A DNA stretch of 64,000 nucleotides, from the NCBI RefSeq assembly GCF_000203815.1, contig NW_004457695.1, positions 3,284,054-3,348,053 of the forward strand, read 5' to 3'. Below the pieces are notes generated by a model. The model was not told the origin of the DNA. It saw only the letters and a list, made by a program, of their open reading frames with translations, and did not search any database. Below are positions 23,601 through 33,145 of this stretch, piece after piece. The position numbers and the translations under genes were made by a program. Every line of letters begins with the position of its first letter. Position 1 is the first letter of the stretch. This DNA is from Cavenderia fasciculata. Taxonomy: Eukaryota > Evosea > Eumycetozoa > Acytosteliales > Cavenderiaceae.

Positions 23601-24436
23601 GCAAGAATCCATTCACATCAGCAGCTATTGATGACAATGCAAGCAATGGATCTGCATCCAACAAGGCAGAGATTGGGTCAACCGACTTTTCATTTACCAC
23701 TGATACCTCTGTATCGAGTAGTACTACTGCCTTGTCTGCCGTCTCTGCAGCTCCCGTTACCATTGCTCAATCATCGCCAACCACTACATTGGCCAGTGCC
23801 ATCTCCTCTTCATTGTCGGCCATTACATTTGAAAAGGACAAGGATAGTGGATTCGATACTTTTGACTCGTTTAGTGGTGCCAAGGATCCATTTGGATCAT
23901 CCATCTTCCCAACCACCTTTTCATCTGCTACTTTCTTTGGCCAATTTACTACATCTTTAAATTCTCAAGATAATCAAAATCAACAACATCAACAACCACA
24001 AACAATAACATCACCACCATCTTTTGATGAACCTGCAAACAATCAAAAACCATTTGGTGATGATGATAATGATGGATTTAGTGATTTTAAACCAGACCAA
24101 CAACCACAACCACAACCAATAACAGCAGCTGAACCAAATCCAAATGGTGGAGGTGGGTTCGATGGATTTGATGATTCATTTGATGATTGGAACCCAGGAG
24201 CACCATCTAAATTTAATACGACATTTAATAATTCACCATTTGGTGGAGGTGGTGAGAATGAACCAATAACATCTGAAAATCTATTTGGTCAACCATCAGC
24301 AGTACCAGTCAATAATGGAAACGGTAATGGTGAAAACAATGGCAACGAAAACGGTGGTGGCAACGGTACCACTCAACCATCATCCTTCTTCTTTGATGAC
24401 AATGCCTTTACGGAAAAGTTTGATTCATCCTTTTAA
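20637..24436 (+). CDS. eps15: Eps15-like endocytic adaptor with three EH domains
   Basis: Clathrin-pathway adaptor. Exons 20637-20676, 20786-20928, 21019-21274, 21346-21663, 21730-21962 and 22022-24436 join in phase to 1,134 residues. Three EH domains occupy about 20-90, 135-205 and 255-325: YYEELFQLADIDRDHVIGPG; FNKNDDDSDGYISGQQA with IWYLSDMNADQRLD; and IFNKNQQNGAISGKQA with IWDLSDYDQ. EH domains bind NPF peptides. A Gln/Pro-rich linker is followed by a long coiled coil (about 465-655) for oligomerisation. The C-terminal third is unstructured, with NPF (ENPFSSK, KNPFTSA), DPF (KDPFGSS) and many acidic FG/FDSF motifs for binding adaptor ears. Domain order is that of metazoan Eps15 and yeast Ede1. 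No ubiquitin-interacting motif is evident. A 101-base piece of exon 6 (22367-22467) recurs, reversed, at 25771-25871. Confidence 0.92.
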
Positions 24437-24617
24437 AAAAAACTCAAGTTCAATCCATAGATAGATAGCTAGATAACCAACAAAGAGAATGATGATATAT
24501 ATGTACGATTTAAAATAAATAATTGGAATTAACAACATACTTTATTGCCGGGTTTAAATTTTAATATTTATTTAAACTATTATTAAATTAATGAAAAGAA
24601 TATATATGTGAATTGAA

Positions 24618-25052
24618 TTACAAAGTCGATGTACAATTAAATGATCTCATAAATTTTAAATTGGTTGAACCTATTCCTGGAGTACCAAACAATCTAACTG
24701 TATCACATTCTAAATAATAGTTGAAAAAATAATGAGTTTTAGTAAAAGCTGAGAGATGATGAATTAAATTGATATTTTAAAAGAATTCTTTCATACCTGG
24801 AACAAAATCTAAATGGCAGACCATTGGAGAAATACCATTTTGAGAGCAGTATGGTTTGATATCCAATTTTGATCCATTAAATTCAAGTTCACTCTTGAAC
24901 CAAATCATATGTTGTGGTGAGAAATGAATATAAAGAGTCTTTTCATTTTGTTCAATCTTTGAGATTTCATATGATTGTACTATGCAGTTGTTGGATAAAA
25001 AGAAAATAAATAATAAAATAATTAAATTGATTTGGAAATATAATTTGTTCAT
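24618..25052 (-). CDS. Small secreted cysteine-containing protein (family member 1)
   Basis: 115 residues from exons 25052-24797 and 24709-24618. Signal peptide (INLIILLFIFFLSNNCIVQS), then the family core: MIWFKSELEFNGSKLDIKPY with CSQNGISPMVCHLDFVP, and the last exon ECDTVRLFGTPGIGSTNLKF ending FNCTSTL. Four conserved cysteines in the mature part probably form two disulfides. The other copies in this window have three exons; here the first two are fused, so the first intron was precisely lost (or never gained). It lies at the left edge of the duplicated block, which begins within its first exon. Role unknown; secretion is inferred from the signal peptide. Confidence 0.8.
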
Positions 25053-26047
25053 TTTGAACTATTAAATAAATAAAAAATAAAACAAAAAGAATAGAAGTAA
25101 AATTAATATGAGAGAAAAAAAGAAAATTTATATTATTACTATTACTTACAAATGGTTGCCTAGAAAATTGATGCCTAAAAAGATAATATAATAATAAATA
25201 TACAAATAAAAAAATATACAAAATTATTTGTTTGTTTGGTTTGCCTCTAAAAAAAATAATTGATCAATTTGAAGAGAAGGTGAACCTTCTTAAATAATCA
25301 TCGCCCTAGCCTCCAGCCTTTAAAACAAATAAATAGAGAATAAATATCCTTACAAATTGGAATCGACAAAAAGAGGAGGATGATGGTTAATTTGTTGTTA
25401 TGCCTCGGTGGCAATTTGGTTTGGTTTGGTTAATGGGTTGTATTTTAAGGGGCAACAACAATTAAATGTGGAGGAGAGTTAAAGTCATATGACTCGGCAT
25501 CCCTTTAGGCCTACACCGACTCTTAGGGACTGCTAACAGACTGGAATGAGCCCTTAAATTTTCGTGTCGCGAGTATACTGCTGCGATCATTCATTTAAAA
25601 CGAGCGACCCGAACGAGCGAATTGACGATCATCAACTCGAGCAAAGATTCCTTTTTCTGTTGACTTGCGGTTAACCATTAAAGAATCTATTTTTTTGTAA
25701 GTATAGATCTATATTTGTATTTGTATTTGTATTTCTGTAACAGATAAAATTCAAACTTAATATTGATCATAAAGTGGCTTGCTTTACACGCTCAATTGCC
25801 TCTTTGGCTTGTACTTGAGCTGGTGATTGCATATACACTTGTTGTTGTTGTGGTGTAATTGGAGCTGACATATTCTTTTGGTGTGTTTGTTGACCTGAAA
25901 TTGGTTCATCGAATTGATTCAATCTTATTTCTTGTTTTCAAAATTATCGTTGCACCAAAGTATTACTAAAAGATGATTGTGATTATTGTGAAGAGATAAT
26001 AGAATAGTTATTATTATCTATCTATATCTATATCTATATCTATAGTC
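25053..26047. other. Intergenic region with GC-richer block, copy A
   Basis: About 1 kb of 5' sequence shared by the divergent small secreted gene and F-box gene 1. It contains a GC-richer, non-coding block (about 25490-25680, e.g. GAGCGACCCGAACGAGCGAA) preserved in copy B at 46232-46435, and a reversed 101-base fragment of the eps15-like gene (25771-25871). TATCTA repeats lie just before the F-box gene start. Confidence 0.6.
25771..25871 (-). repeat. Reversed 101-base fragment of the eps15-like coding sequence
   Basis: The reverse complement is identical at all 101 positions to 22367-22467, the Gln-rich end of the linker and start of the coiled coil (QQVYMQSPAQVQAKEAIERV). It sits 177 bases upstream of F-box gene 1. 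Copy B keeps only a GCTGAC remnant at 46518-46523. Confidence 0.95.
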
Positions 26048-28105
26048 ATGTGGAAATATTTAAATAGTTTTAGAAGAAAAGATAGAGACGGAGAGGAGGT
26101 GGAGGTGATTCATCACAATCAGCTGAATCTACCCAATTGGATAGTAAAACATATCATTCATATACTACAATACAGTACATACAATGAATCGATAGATTAT
26201 GTGGTTGGTGGAGGAGGACGAGGAGGGGGAGGAGCATTGTTGGACAGTCATCATGCAAGACTCAACCATTACTCCAACTACCTCTACTTGTCATTGGTCT
26301 GCAGTTACTGGTTCAAGAATATAGTACCGTCGTCGGTCAAGGTGCATCGTATCATTTGTTCAAACTACCAAAACCATAGTTACAAGTTGTTGGGTAAGAG
26401 TGTCTACACTAGATATCCAAAGTCTGCATTGACAAACTATGACCAATCATTACAAAGATTTATAAAGGACGTTCGACAAGACAACGAAAAAGAAGAAGAT
26501 GAAGAAGAGAAGAATAAGAAGAAAAAGAGTCAAATTGAAGAACTAAAGGTATTTATACCTGGGTTTACAGAGGCATCACCTTGTTATATTATGGAAGCGT
26601 TGATGGACATGAATGCTAGTTTGGGGTCGGTCTGCGACACGTTAAAGAGACTGACATTGTACCATGTCTCGTGGAACGACAGCTGGATGAATCTGTCGCA
26701 GTGCAAGCAGTTGGAGAGACTGTGTTTGTATCCGACCGGACGATGGATACCACAACATAGCGAGGGTCTGGTACGTCTGCTGGAAAAGACACCGTCCATC
26801 AACGACTTGGCCATTAAAACGGCGGTTGGATTGTCGGTCGATATGAAGCTTGGCGTGTCGACACAGCTCGCCTACCAAAACATACGCAAGCTTACTTTGA
26901 TTTGCAGTATGCATGGGATGACAAGGGGACTGTTGTCCAAAACATCATTCTCACATCTTGTCAATATAGAGTCGATCAAGATCAAGAGCAACACTACACT
27001 CATCCCACAACACCGTGATTACCATGTAGCTGGATTCTACCAAGCCCAATTATTCCAATTTATACCCAACAAGTTGTTATTGACTCGTTTACGTATCGAT
27101 GACTTTCTCTATCCATTTCAACATATTCTTCAAGGTAGTGATGATAGAATAGTTGCTGTCGACTCATCAAATAACAACAACAACAACAGTGATGAGGTAC
27201 AATCTACACTTCCACAATTTCCAAACTTAACTTCACTCTATATCAACAATCTACATCCGACTATTGATCATAAAGAACCACGTCTACATGTCAGTCAGAT
27301 GTTTGAACAGATTCAAACGACGTTGAAACAACTCACCTTTCTAGCCATCAGATCGATTAAATTTATCGATCCACAGGATCTAGTCACTGCCATTGATTCA
27401 CTACCCGTCCTCTCCCACTTTAAATTCTCCATCACTCCACTTCTAGACAGTACACCCAGTTCAATGAGTACATTCAACGATCGTATCCTCGCGTCACACT
27501 CTGTCTCCATCCCATTACTCGAGTATCTAGAGTCCAATCACACCATCAAACGGTTCTCATATAGTCTCGAGCAAGACATTGAACCATCCAGAATCACCGA
27601 TGACAATGAAAGATCAACACCACTCATTGATTATCCCCAAGACCAACTAAATCAACTTGACCAAAAAATCATTCAAATTCAATGTAGTATTAAAAGTTTA
27701 GTTAAAAATAATGAATCTATTCAATATTTAAGTCTATCCTCCTCATCCTCATCCTCTTCATCATCCTCTACCAACAATAATACTAATAATAATAATAATA
27801 CTAATAATAATGTACAATTTAATTTAACAAATCAAGAATTTATTGAATCACTAGTTAATTCAAACAATATTGGATTGAAATCAAAATTATCAATTTTAAA
27901 GATTGATAAATGTTTATCAACCTTTAAAGATTTCAACAGCAACATTGTTAATATTAATAATAGTGTACAAATAGTATCAAAGAAAAAAGTACACAAATTC
28001 AATGATGCATTTAAATTGGAAATGAATACAAGGATAAAAGAAAGTATTAATGAATTAAGAGATAGACAAATAACCTATTATAGAAAAGCAATTAAAGCTT
28101 ATTAA
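26048..28105 (+). CDS. F-box/LRR-like protein, dictyostelid family (gene 1, copy A, intact)
   Basis: 685 residues, one exon. The N-terminus fits an F-box split by an insert: LNLPNWIVKHIIHILQYS, a Gly-rich insert, then YLSLVCSYWFKNIVPSS (consensus LP..i...Il..L and LslVck.W). Leucine-rich-repeat-like strands follow, e.g. LKRLTLYHVSWNDSWMNL, KQLERLCLYPTGRW and LTSLYINNLHP. After a Ser/Asn tract the C-terminus has a motif shared by the paralogues: LSILKIDKCL, then VSKKKVHKFNDAFKLEMNTR. F-box proteins recruit substrates to SCF ubiquitin ligases; that role is inferred. Its copy at 46550-47674 is truncated and frameshifted, so this is the only whole version of gene 1. Confidence 0.75.
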   Translation: MWKYLNSFRRKDRDGEEVEVIHHNQLNLPNWIVKHIIHILQYSTYNESIDYVVGGGGRGGGGALLDSHHARLNHYSNYLYLSLVCSYWFKNIVPSSVKVHRIICSNYQNHSYKLLGKSVYTRYPKSALTNYDQSLQRFIKDVRQDNEKEEDEEEKNKKKKSQIEELKVFIPGFTEASPCYIMEALMDMNASLGSVCDTLKRLTLYHVSWNDSWMNLSQCKQLERLCLYPTGRWIPQHSEGLVRLLEKTPSINDLAIKTAVGLSVDMKLGVSTQLAYQNIRKLTLICSMHGMTRGLLSKTSFSHLVNIESIKIKSNTTLIPQHRDYHVAGFYQAQLFQFIPNKLLLTRLRIDDFLYPFQHILQGSDDRIVAVDSSNNNNNNSDEVQSTLPQFPNLTSLYINNLHPTIDHKEPRLHVSQMFEQIQTTLKQLTFLAIRSIKFIDPQDLVTAIDSLPVLSHFKFSITPLLDSTPSSMSTFNDRILASHSVSIPLLEYLESNHTIKRFSYSLEQDIEPSRITDDNERSTPLIDYPQDQLNQLDQKIIQIQCSIKSLVKNNESIQYLSLSSSSSSSSSSSTNNNTNNNNNTNNNVQFNLTNQEFIESLVNSNNIGLKSKLSILKIDKCLSTFKDFNSNIVNINNSVQIVSKKKVHKFNDAFKLEMNTRIKESINELRDRQITYYRKAIKAY

Positions 28106-28229
28106 ATTAACAATAATAATATCCAATCCAACCAAACCACAATTTGTAATTAATTATATATATGTATCTTTATTTTATGTTTAGAATTTATCTATTTATC
28201 TATTTAATAAATAGTTTGTATTTTTTTTT

Positions 28230-29173
28230 TTAGGCAAGTGTATAATAATACTCTTGATTTAAATCAGGTACACCTCCTTCTTCATTTAATAATGGTTCTT
28301 TATCTTTTGGTTGATTAGAGGAGGAAGTAGTTGATGAAAAGGTTGGTCTTGGGGATCCACCAAAGAAAAAGCTTGGATCATGTGATGGCATGACAAAGAA
28401 ACCAACATGCAATGAATTTATAAATTCAAATCCAAAAGAGACCAATTTAAACATCTTCCAAAAGTTACCTCCACCCCAAGTAAAAGCTGTTTCTACTACA
28501 CTCGACCAACGTAATAATACTTAGTGGGAAACTAATATAAACGAAATCAAGGAATGGAGGTACTTGTAAAAGATCATTTGAATTCTTTTCTTCTCTAATT
28601 ATATTTGAATCAAATGATGATGATAATTGTTTGTTTTTAATTCCTTTTCTAATTACTCTAATATAATAAATCAATTTAAATATTATTGATGTTGGCTAAA
28701 AAAAAAAAAAAAGGATAGTTAATAAGCATTATATTATATTCTATCTTTTTGATTATTGTGATTGTTTGATTTACCTTAAAAACACTACTACTAACTAAAA
28801 AGTATATAAATTTAGATGTAATTTTCTTTTGGAAAACCATTCTAAATAGAATTGAAGCCAACAATGATCCTACTATTGATATTATTAAACGAAATGATAT
28901 AAATGATGCACCCATAGGTACATTATAACCAAGGTAGTGGGTAAATGATATGAGAGATTCTACGATCAACATTATATCCGATAATCCATTGGCCAAACCA
29001 CCCATAGTAATAATGGTGAAAAGAAATCTCCATATCTTTGGAAACTTTCTTTCAATGGCATCGTAAATATATGCTATCCAACATGTTGGTATCATCACCA
29101 AATAGGAAACAACAGCAGGAATTATAAATGGTATATAAATAATTAAATAAACACAATCTGTAGTACTAGCCAT
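28230..29173 (-). pseudogene. Multi-span membrane protein, copy A, frameshifted
   Basis: Exons 29173-28775 and 28695-28230. Nearly identical to the intact copy at 47793-48721, but it has one extra A in the run at 28482-28485 (AAAA against AAA), which shifts the frame after ECSRNSF and leads to an early stop. The C-terminal part (FFGGSPRPTFSS and PLLNEEGG) is still open in the other frame. The first exon is intact and three residues longer in its first helix than copy B (PAVVSYLVMIP against PDLVMIP). It may make a shortened protein if real. Confidence 0.75.
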
Positions 29174-29357
29174 AATAATAAGAATAATAATAATTATTTG
29201 TTAAAACATTAATAGTAAATCAATTGATGATCATCATTAAAATTGGTGGTGTCCCAAAGGTTAGGATAGTGCTAACTCTAGAGAGAGAGTAAGCTAATAT
29301 CAAAAATAAATAACATATTTTTTATTACAATAAAATAGACAAAAAGAGAATGAATGA

Positions 29358-31512
29358 ATGAATGTCATTGGTACTCACCAACCTTGTTATTATTTTAATT
29401 TTAAAAAGACACAATCAACAACAACAATAACAACAATAACAACAATTAATAAGAATATAATTAATAATAATCAACTTGGTTTACCAGATTATATTGTAAA
29501 GAAGATATTAAGGTGTTTACAACATTCTATTTCACCATGTTTACATGATTCATTAGAGGATAATGGTGGAGATATTGACTTGAGTCGTAATGCATACACT
29601 CTTTATGATGGTAGAATGAATGTACACTCTATATTACATTTGTCGTTGGTGTGTAGTTATTGGTTTAGAATCATCATACCATCGTCGATGGATAGATACA
29701 CCTATGTCCTTCCATCAATAGCCGTTCAAGAACAAGACCACATCAAACTATTTGGAAAGAATGTCATTGCCAGATACAAAAGATCACCTCTACAACAATT
29801 TAATCAATCATTACAACAGTATCTAAGAAATAATAATATTGTCATTGATAGTGGTAACAACAGTGGAAACAAGGTAGAATCATTAAAGATATACATTTCA
29901 CTTGAATACCGTCAGAGTATGGATACACCTCCACTTAGTATCAACTCTATCATGAATTATGATGCATCGGTGGCTGCGTTGTCTGTGAATCTACGTCGGT
30001 TGACATTGTATAATATCGAGTTTAACGATACGCTGTTAAACTTGTCAAAGTGCACCAGGTTGGAGAGACTGGTGATCTATCCAGTCGGAGTGTGGCGTGC
30101 AAACTATAGTGACATCTTGCTTGCACTATTAAAGCAGACACCAACACTGACAGACTTGGCTATTAAATGTAGATCGACTGAAATGACAGCACAATGCGAT
30201 AAAGATACATCGGCATTGGGTCAGCTTCAAAAGTTTACATTTATAGGGTCGCCGACCGATCAGTTGAGAGGATTGATGACACCTTGTGCATTCAAGTCAA
30301 TGTCCAACTTGGTTGATTTGAAACTAAAGTTTAATGGACTGATTGCAGTTAATTCAAGACTACGACCATCGGCAATGATACAGGCTATCCCATCACTTGC
30401 TAAAATGGAGCGTCTTCATTTGGAGAACTTTATCAGTCCGGCCGAGACAGATACAAATATAGAAGAGAGTGTGTCTTCTGCACAGGGATTCACGTATCTG
30501 CCATGGCATGCGTTGAGTAGTCTCACACACCTCTATATTGAGAGACTGCTTGGCACATATACTCGTCGCCAGGTCAACCATCTGCTTCATGATGTGCGCC
30601 ATATCACGACGTTGCAGTCGCTTGCTATCAAGTCAATCGAGATGATTCACCCTCCAACACTCATCTCTACACTCGACGCACTTCCATACCTCACCTACTT
30701 TAAATACGCGACTACTCCAAGAATGGACTGTGAACAAGAATCTGGTACAATGATCATCCACTCATCCGACACTTCAATTAGTCTTGCTATCCTGCAGTAC
30801 CTTGAAACCAACCAAACCATCCAACGATTCTCGTTTACCTTGGACAATGAATACGGTCCGTCAGTATACCCCATTAGGGCATTATTCAATCACTATCAAG
30901 ACAATAGTACCAAGTCAGTTACACAAGAGTAACTATTACGTATCCGATGAAATAAGTCAACTAGAATGTAAAGTCAATGACCTACAAAATGGTCTAACCA
31001 ATCTAATCAAAAACTCTGAATCTATGCAACGCATATCATTGTCTTCAAACATTGGTAGAATATCATCGGAAGATCTAGAAGTAGATAGACAAAAGCTTGG
31101 AACCAATTTAGAATTATTATCTCCTCAATTTTTAAATACCCTAGTTCATCTCATCGATTGCAATCTCTCCTCTGATTCAAAGGTTAATCCAAAATCAAAA
31201 TTACAATTTATTAAAATTGATAAATGTTTAACTTTTAATCATAATCATCATGATGAAGATAAAGACAACAACAACAATATTAATAATAATAGTATTAAAA
31301 ATAATCGTAAAAATGTAAATAGTTTTAATTTCAAGTATAACAATAATAATAATCAAAAGATCAAACTAGTACCAAAGAAAAAAGTACACAAATCCAACAA
31401 CTTTTGGAAATGGGAGATGAAAAGAATAGTAAAAGAGGATGCTAATCAATTTAAAAGAATTGGTCCACATCATCAAGATGTTCAATTCATTGCCCAAGCT
31501 CAAATGTTATAA
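29358..31512 (+). pseudogene. F-box/LRR-like protein (gene 2, copy A), 5' altered and frameshifted
   Basis: Compared with the whole copy at 49213-51330, about 260 bases holding the promoter-proximal region and original start (MWLFNSFKN) are missing. The chance ATG at 29358 gives a different N-terminus (MNVIGTHQPCYYFNFKK) before the shared text resumes at NKNIINNNQLGLPDYIVKK. A second lesion is one extra A at about 30912 (CCAAGTC against CCAGTC), stopping the frame after residue 524; the rest, including the KKKVHKSNNFWKWEMKR motif, reads on in another frame to 31512. Two independent lesions make this a likely pseudogene rather than a single base error. Confidence 0.8.
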
Positions 31513-31720
31513 ATTAAAAATCAAATAAAATAAATTTATTATTATTGCAAGAGACCAACAATTGTATTCCATTGTTATTATTTTTTAAATATCTCATTTG
31601 TGAAAGAAATATCTTTACAATGGATGATAGGTTTCTCTCTTTCTTTAAAGATTGAGTGATCTTTCTTACCTGACTCATTGTATACCAAATAATACAAAGA
31701 AGCTGTGGATGGTTCAAAAG

Positions 31721-32606
31721 ATGACAAACAACAACAACAACAAGTCCCTTCAACCTATTCAAAACAATCAAATCAATGTACCTGATTACATTTTAAAATA
31801 TATAATATCTTTATTGCAACAACCAACATCAACATGTTCTAACAACAATAATAACAATAACAAAAACAACTTGAATGATCATCTTTCTCTTACATCTCCA
31901 CCTCAAACGATAGCAATTAAAAAGTTTAATCAATATGTTAATTATTTGTATTTGTCATTGGTTTGTTCATATTGGTTTAGATATATTATACCTGTATCGG
32001 TCAAGTCGTTTAGATATATCATCCCAAATACATCGGTATCGTATTTGGTGGGCAAAGTAGGCCCAAGATACCCAAAATCACCTTTAACATTATTCAATCA
32101 ATCGTTGCAACTCTACACCAACAATCATAAAAATAATAATAACAACAAATATACAACCAACCAAGTTGAAAGATTAAAGGTATTTGTTGAATGTGAGGAT
32201 ATTAAATTACCAATGTCACTGGAACCAATATTACACCCATCTTCATCACTGGATGCTGTATCACATAGTCTGCGTCGTTTGACACTCTATAATGGTGGGA
32301 TTGGTGAAAGTTTGGTATACTTGGAACGATGCAAACAATTACAAAGACTACACCTTCATCCATTTGGTAGATGGGATACACGAGAGATGAGATGTATACT
32401 CTATCTCTTGTCAAAGTTACCTTCCATCACAGAACTTGCAATCAAGTGTACTTCGATTGATCGTGTTGAAGCAACCTATGACAAACGACATATTGCATCA
32501 CTTGGACACTTGAAAAAGTTTACCTATGTTGGATCACCGAGTGATATGATGGCTGGTGTCTTATCGGAAAGACATCTTGACCAATTGACAGACCTCACCG
32601 GTTTAC

Positions 32607-32611
<5 letters not shown>
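31721..32611 (+). pseudogene. F-box/LRR-like protein (gene 3, copy A), 3' truncated
   Basis: Starts MTNNNNNKSLQPIQNNQINV (ATG at 31721; an upstream in-frame ATG at 31652 is also possible) and carries the split F-box (VNYLYLSLVCSYWFRYIIP) and first LRR-like strands. After LDQLTDLT it runs into an (ATTG)n tract and stops. Copy B continues for about 300 further residues, so about 1 kb was deleted here, joining CCTCACC directly to GGTTTACATTG. Up to the deletion the frame is whole, whereas copy B has base losses in that same part. Confidence 0.8.

Positions 32612-32661
<50 letters not shown>
32607..32661. repeat. (ATTG)n tract at deletion end, copy A
   Basis: About 13 tandem ATTG units, matching 53351-53417 in copy B (longer there). 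In copy A the coding sequence of gene 3 runs straight into it. Confidence 0.95.
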
Positions 32662-32731
32662 CTTAAATAATAAATAAAACATACATTTCCTTTGTCTTTA
32701 CTTACTTCCCGATGGAAGTAGTAGTCTAGAA

Positions 32732-32808
32732 ACCCTACAGGTTTGACACGACCAACGATCTACCAGAAGAGACAATGCATACAATTGGTAGTGTCAAACC
32801 TATAGAGT
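32732..32808. repeat. Imperfect inverted repeat, copy A
   Basis: Left arm ACCCTACAGGTTTGACAC (32732-32749) is the reverse complement of GTGTCAAACCTATAGAGT (32791-32808) at 16 of 18 positions, with a 41-base spacer. The same pair occurs in copy B (53488-53505 and 53547-53564). It could form a hairpin or mark an old element end. Confidence 0.8.
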
Positions 32809-32831
32809 TGCAATCGTGTTTAAGATGTTCA

Positions 32832-32870
32832 TTGGGGTTAGGGTAGGGTTAGGGGTTAGGGGTTAGGGTA
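32832..32870 (+). repeat. Interstitial TTAGGG-like telomeric tract, copy A
   Basis: Reads TTGGGGTTAGGGTAGGGTTAG followed by GGGTTAGGGGTTAGGGTA: five to six irregular T2AG3/T2AG4 units. A shorter tract lies at the same place in copy B. Resembles eukaryotic telomere repeats; whether this species uses that repeat at its telomeres is not known to me. Confidence 0.85.
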
Positions 32871-33145
32871 GAGCAAGAACACCAGATTCTTTCTAATCTT
32901 TACGACATAAAAGAATAATTGGTAAGTATTTTATTTATTGCTTGGGGTATGACTCTCATGTTTATTTGAATTTTGAATTTTAATTTTCCGCGACAACTTT
33001 GATCCAACAGTTTTTTTTCTTCTTGAGTTTTTTTTTAGCTATACACTGTCTAATAATTTATTTACACGTAATTATCTTCTGATTTAGTTTTTTAGAATTG
33101 AAGAGATATTTATATTCTTTAATATTTAGTTTAAAACAAAAATTC

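Larger units (their letters stand above)
24859..32938. repeat. Segmental duplication, left copy (A)
   Basis: About 8.1 kb shared in the same orientation with 45644-53729, mostly ~98% identical where I compared the texts. Order in both: small secreted gene (-), F-box gene 1 (+), membrane protein gene (-), F-box gene 2 (+), F-box gene 3 (+), (ATTG)n, inverted repeat, TTAGGG-like tract. Relative to B, copy A lacks about 260 bases before F-box gene 2 and about 1 kb from the 3' half of F-box gene 3; it retains 1 kb (including the eps15 fragment) that B lost. Confidence 0.93.
32608..33145. other. Intergenic region at the right edge of duplication copy A
   Basis: Holds the (ATTG)n tract, an imperfect inverted repeat (32732-32749 with 32791-32808), the TTAGGG-like tract, the end of the shared block at 32938, and then unique AT-rich sequence leading into the ILEI/LamG gene. 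No gene seen. Confidence 0.7.

Noticed and set aside
32607-32661. CRISPR-like or mobile-element array
   Set aside because: The (ATTG)n run is a plain microsatellite with no spacers, and this is a eukaryotic sequence with introns.
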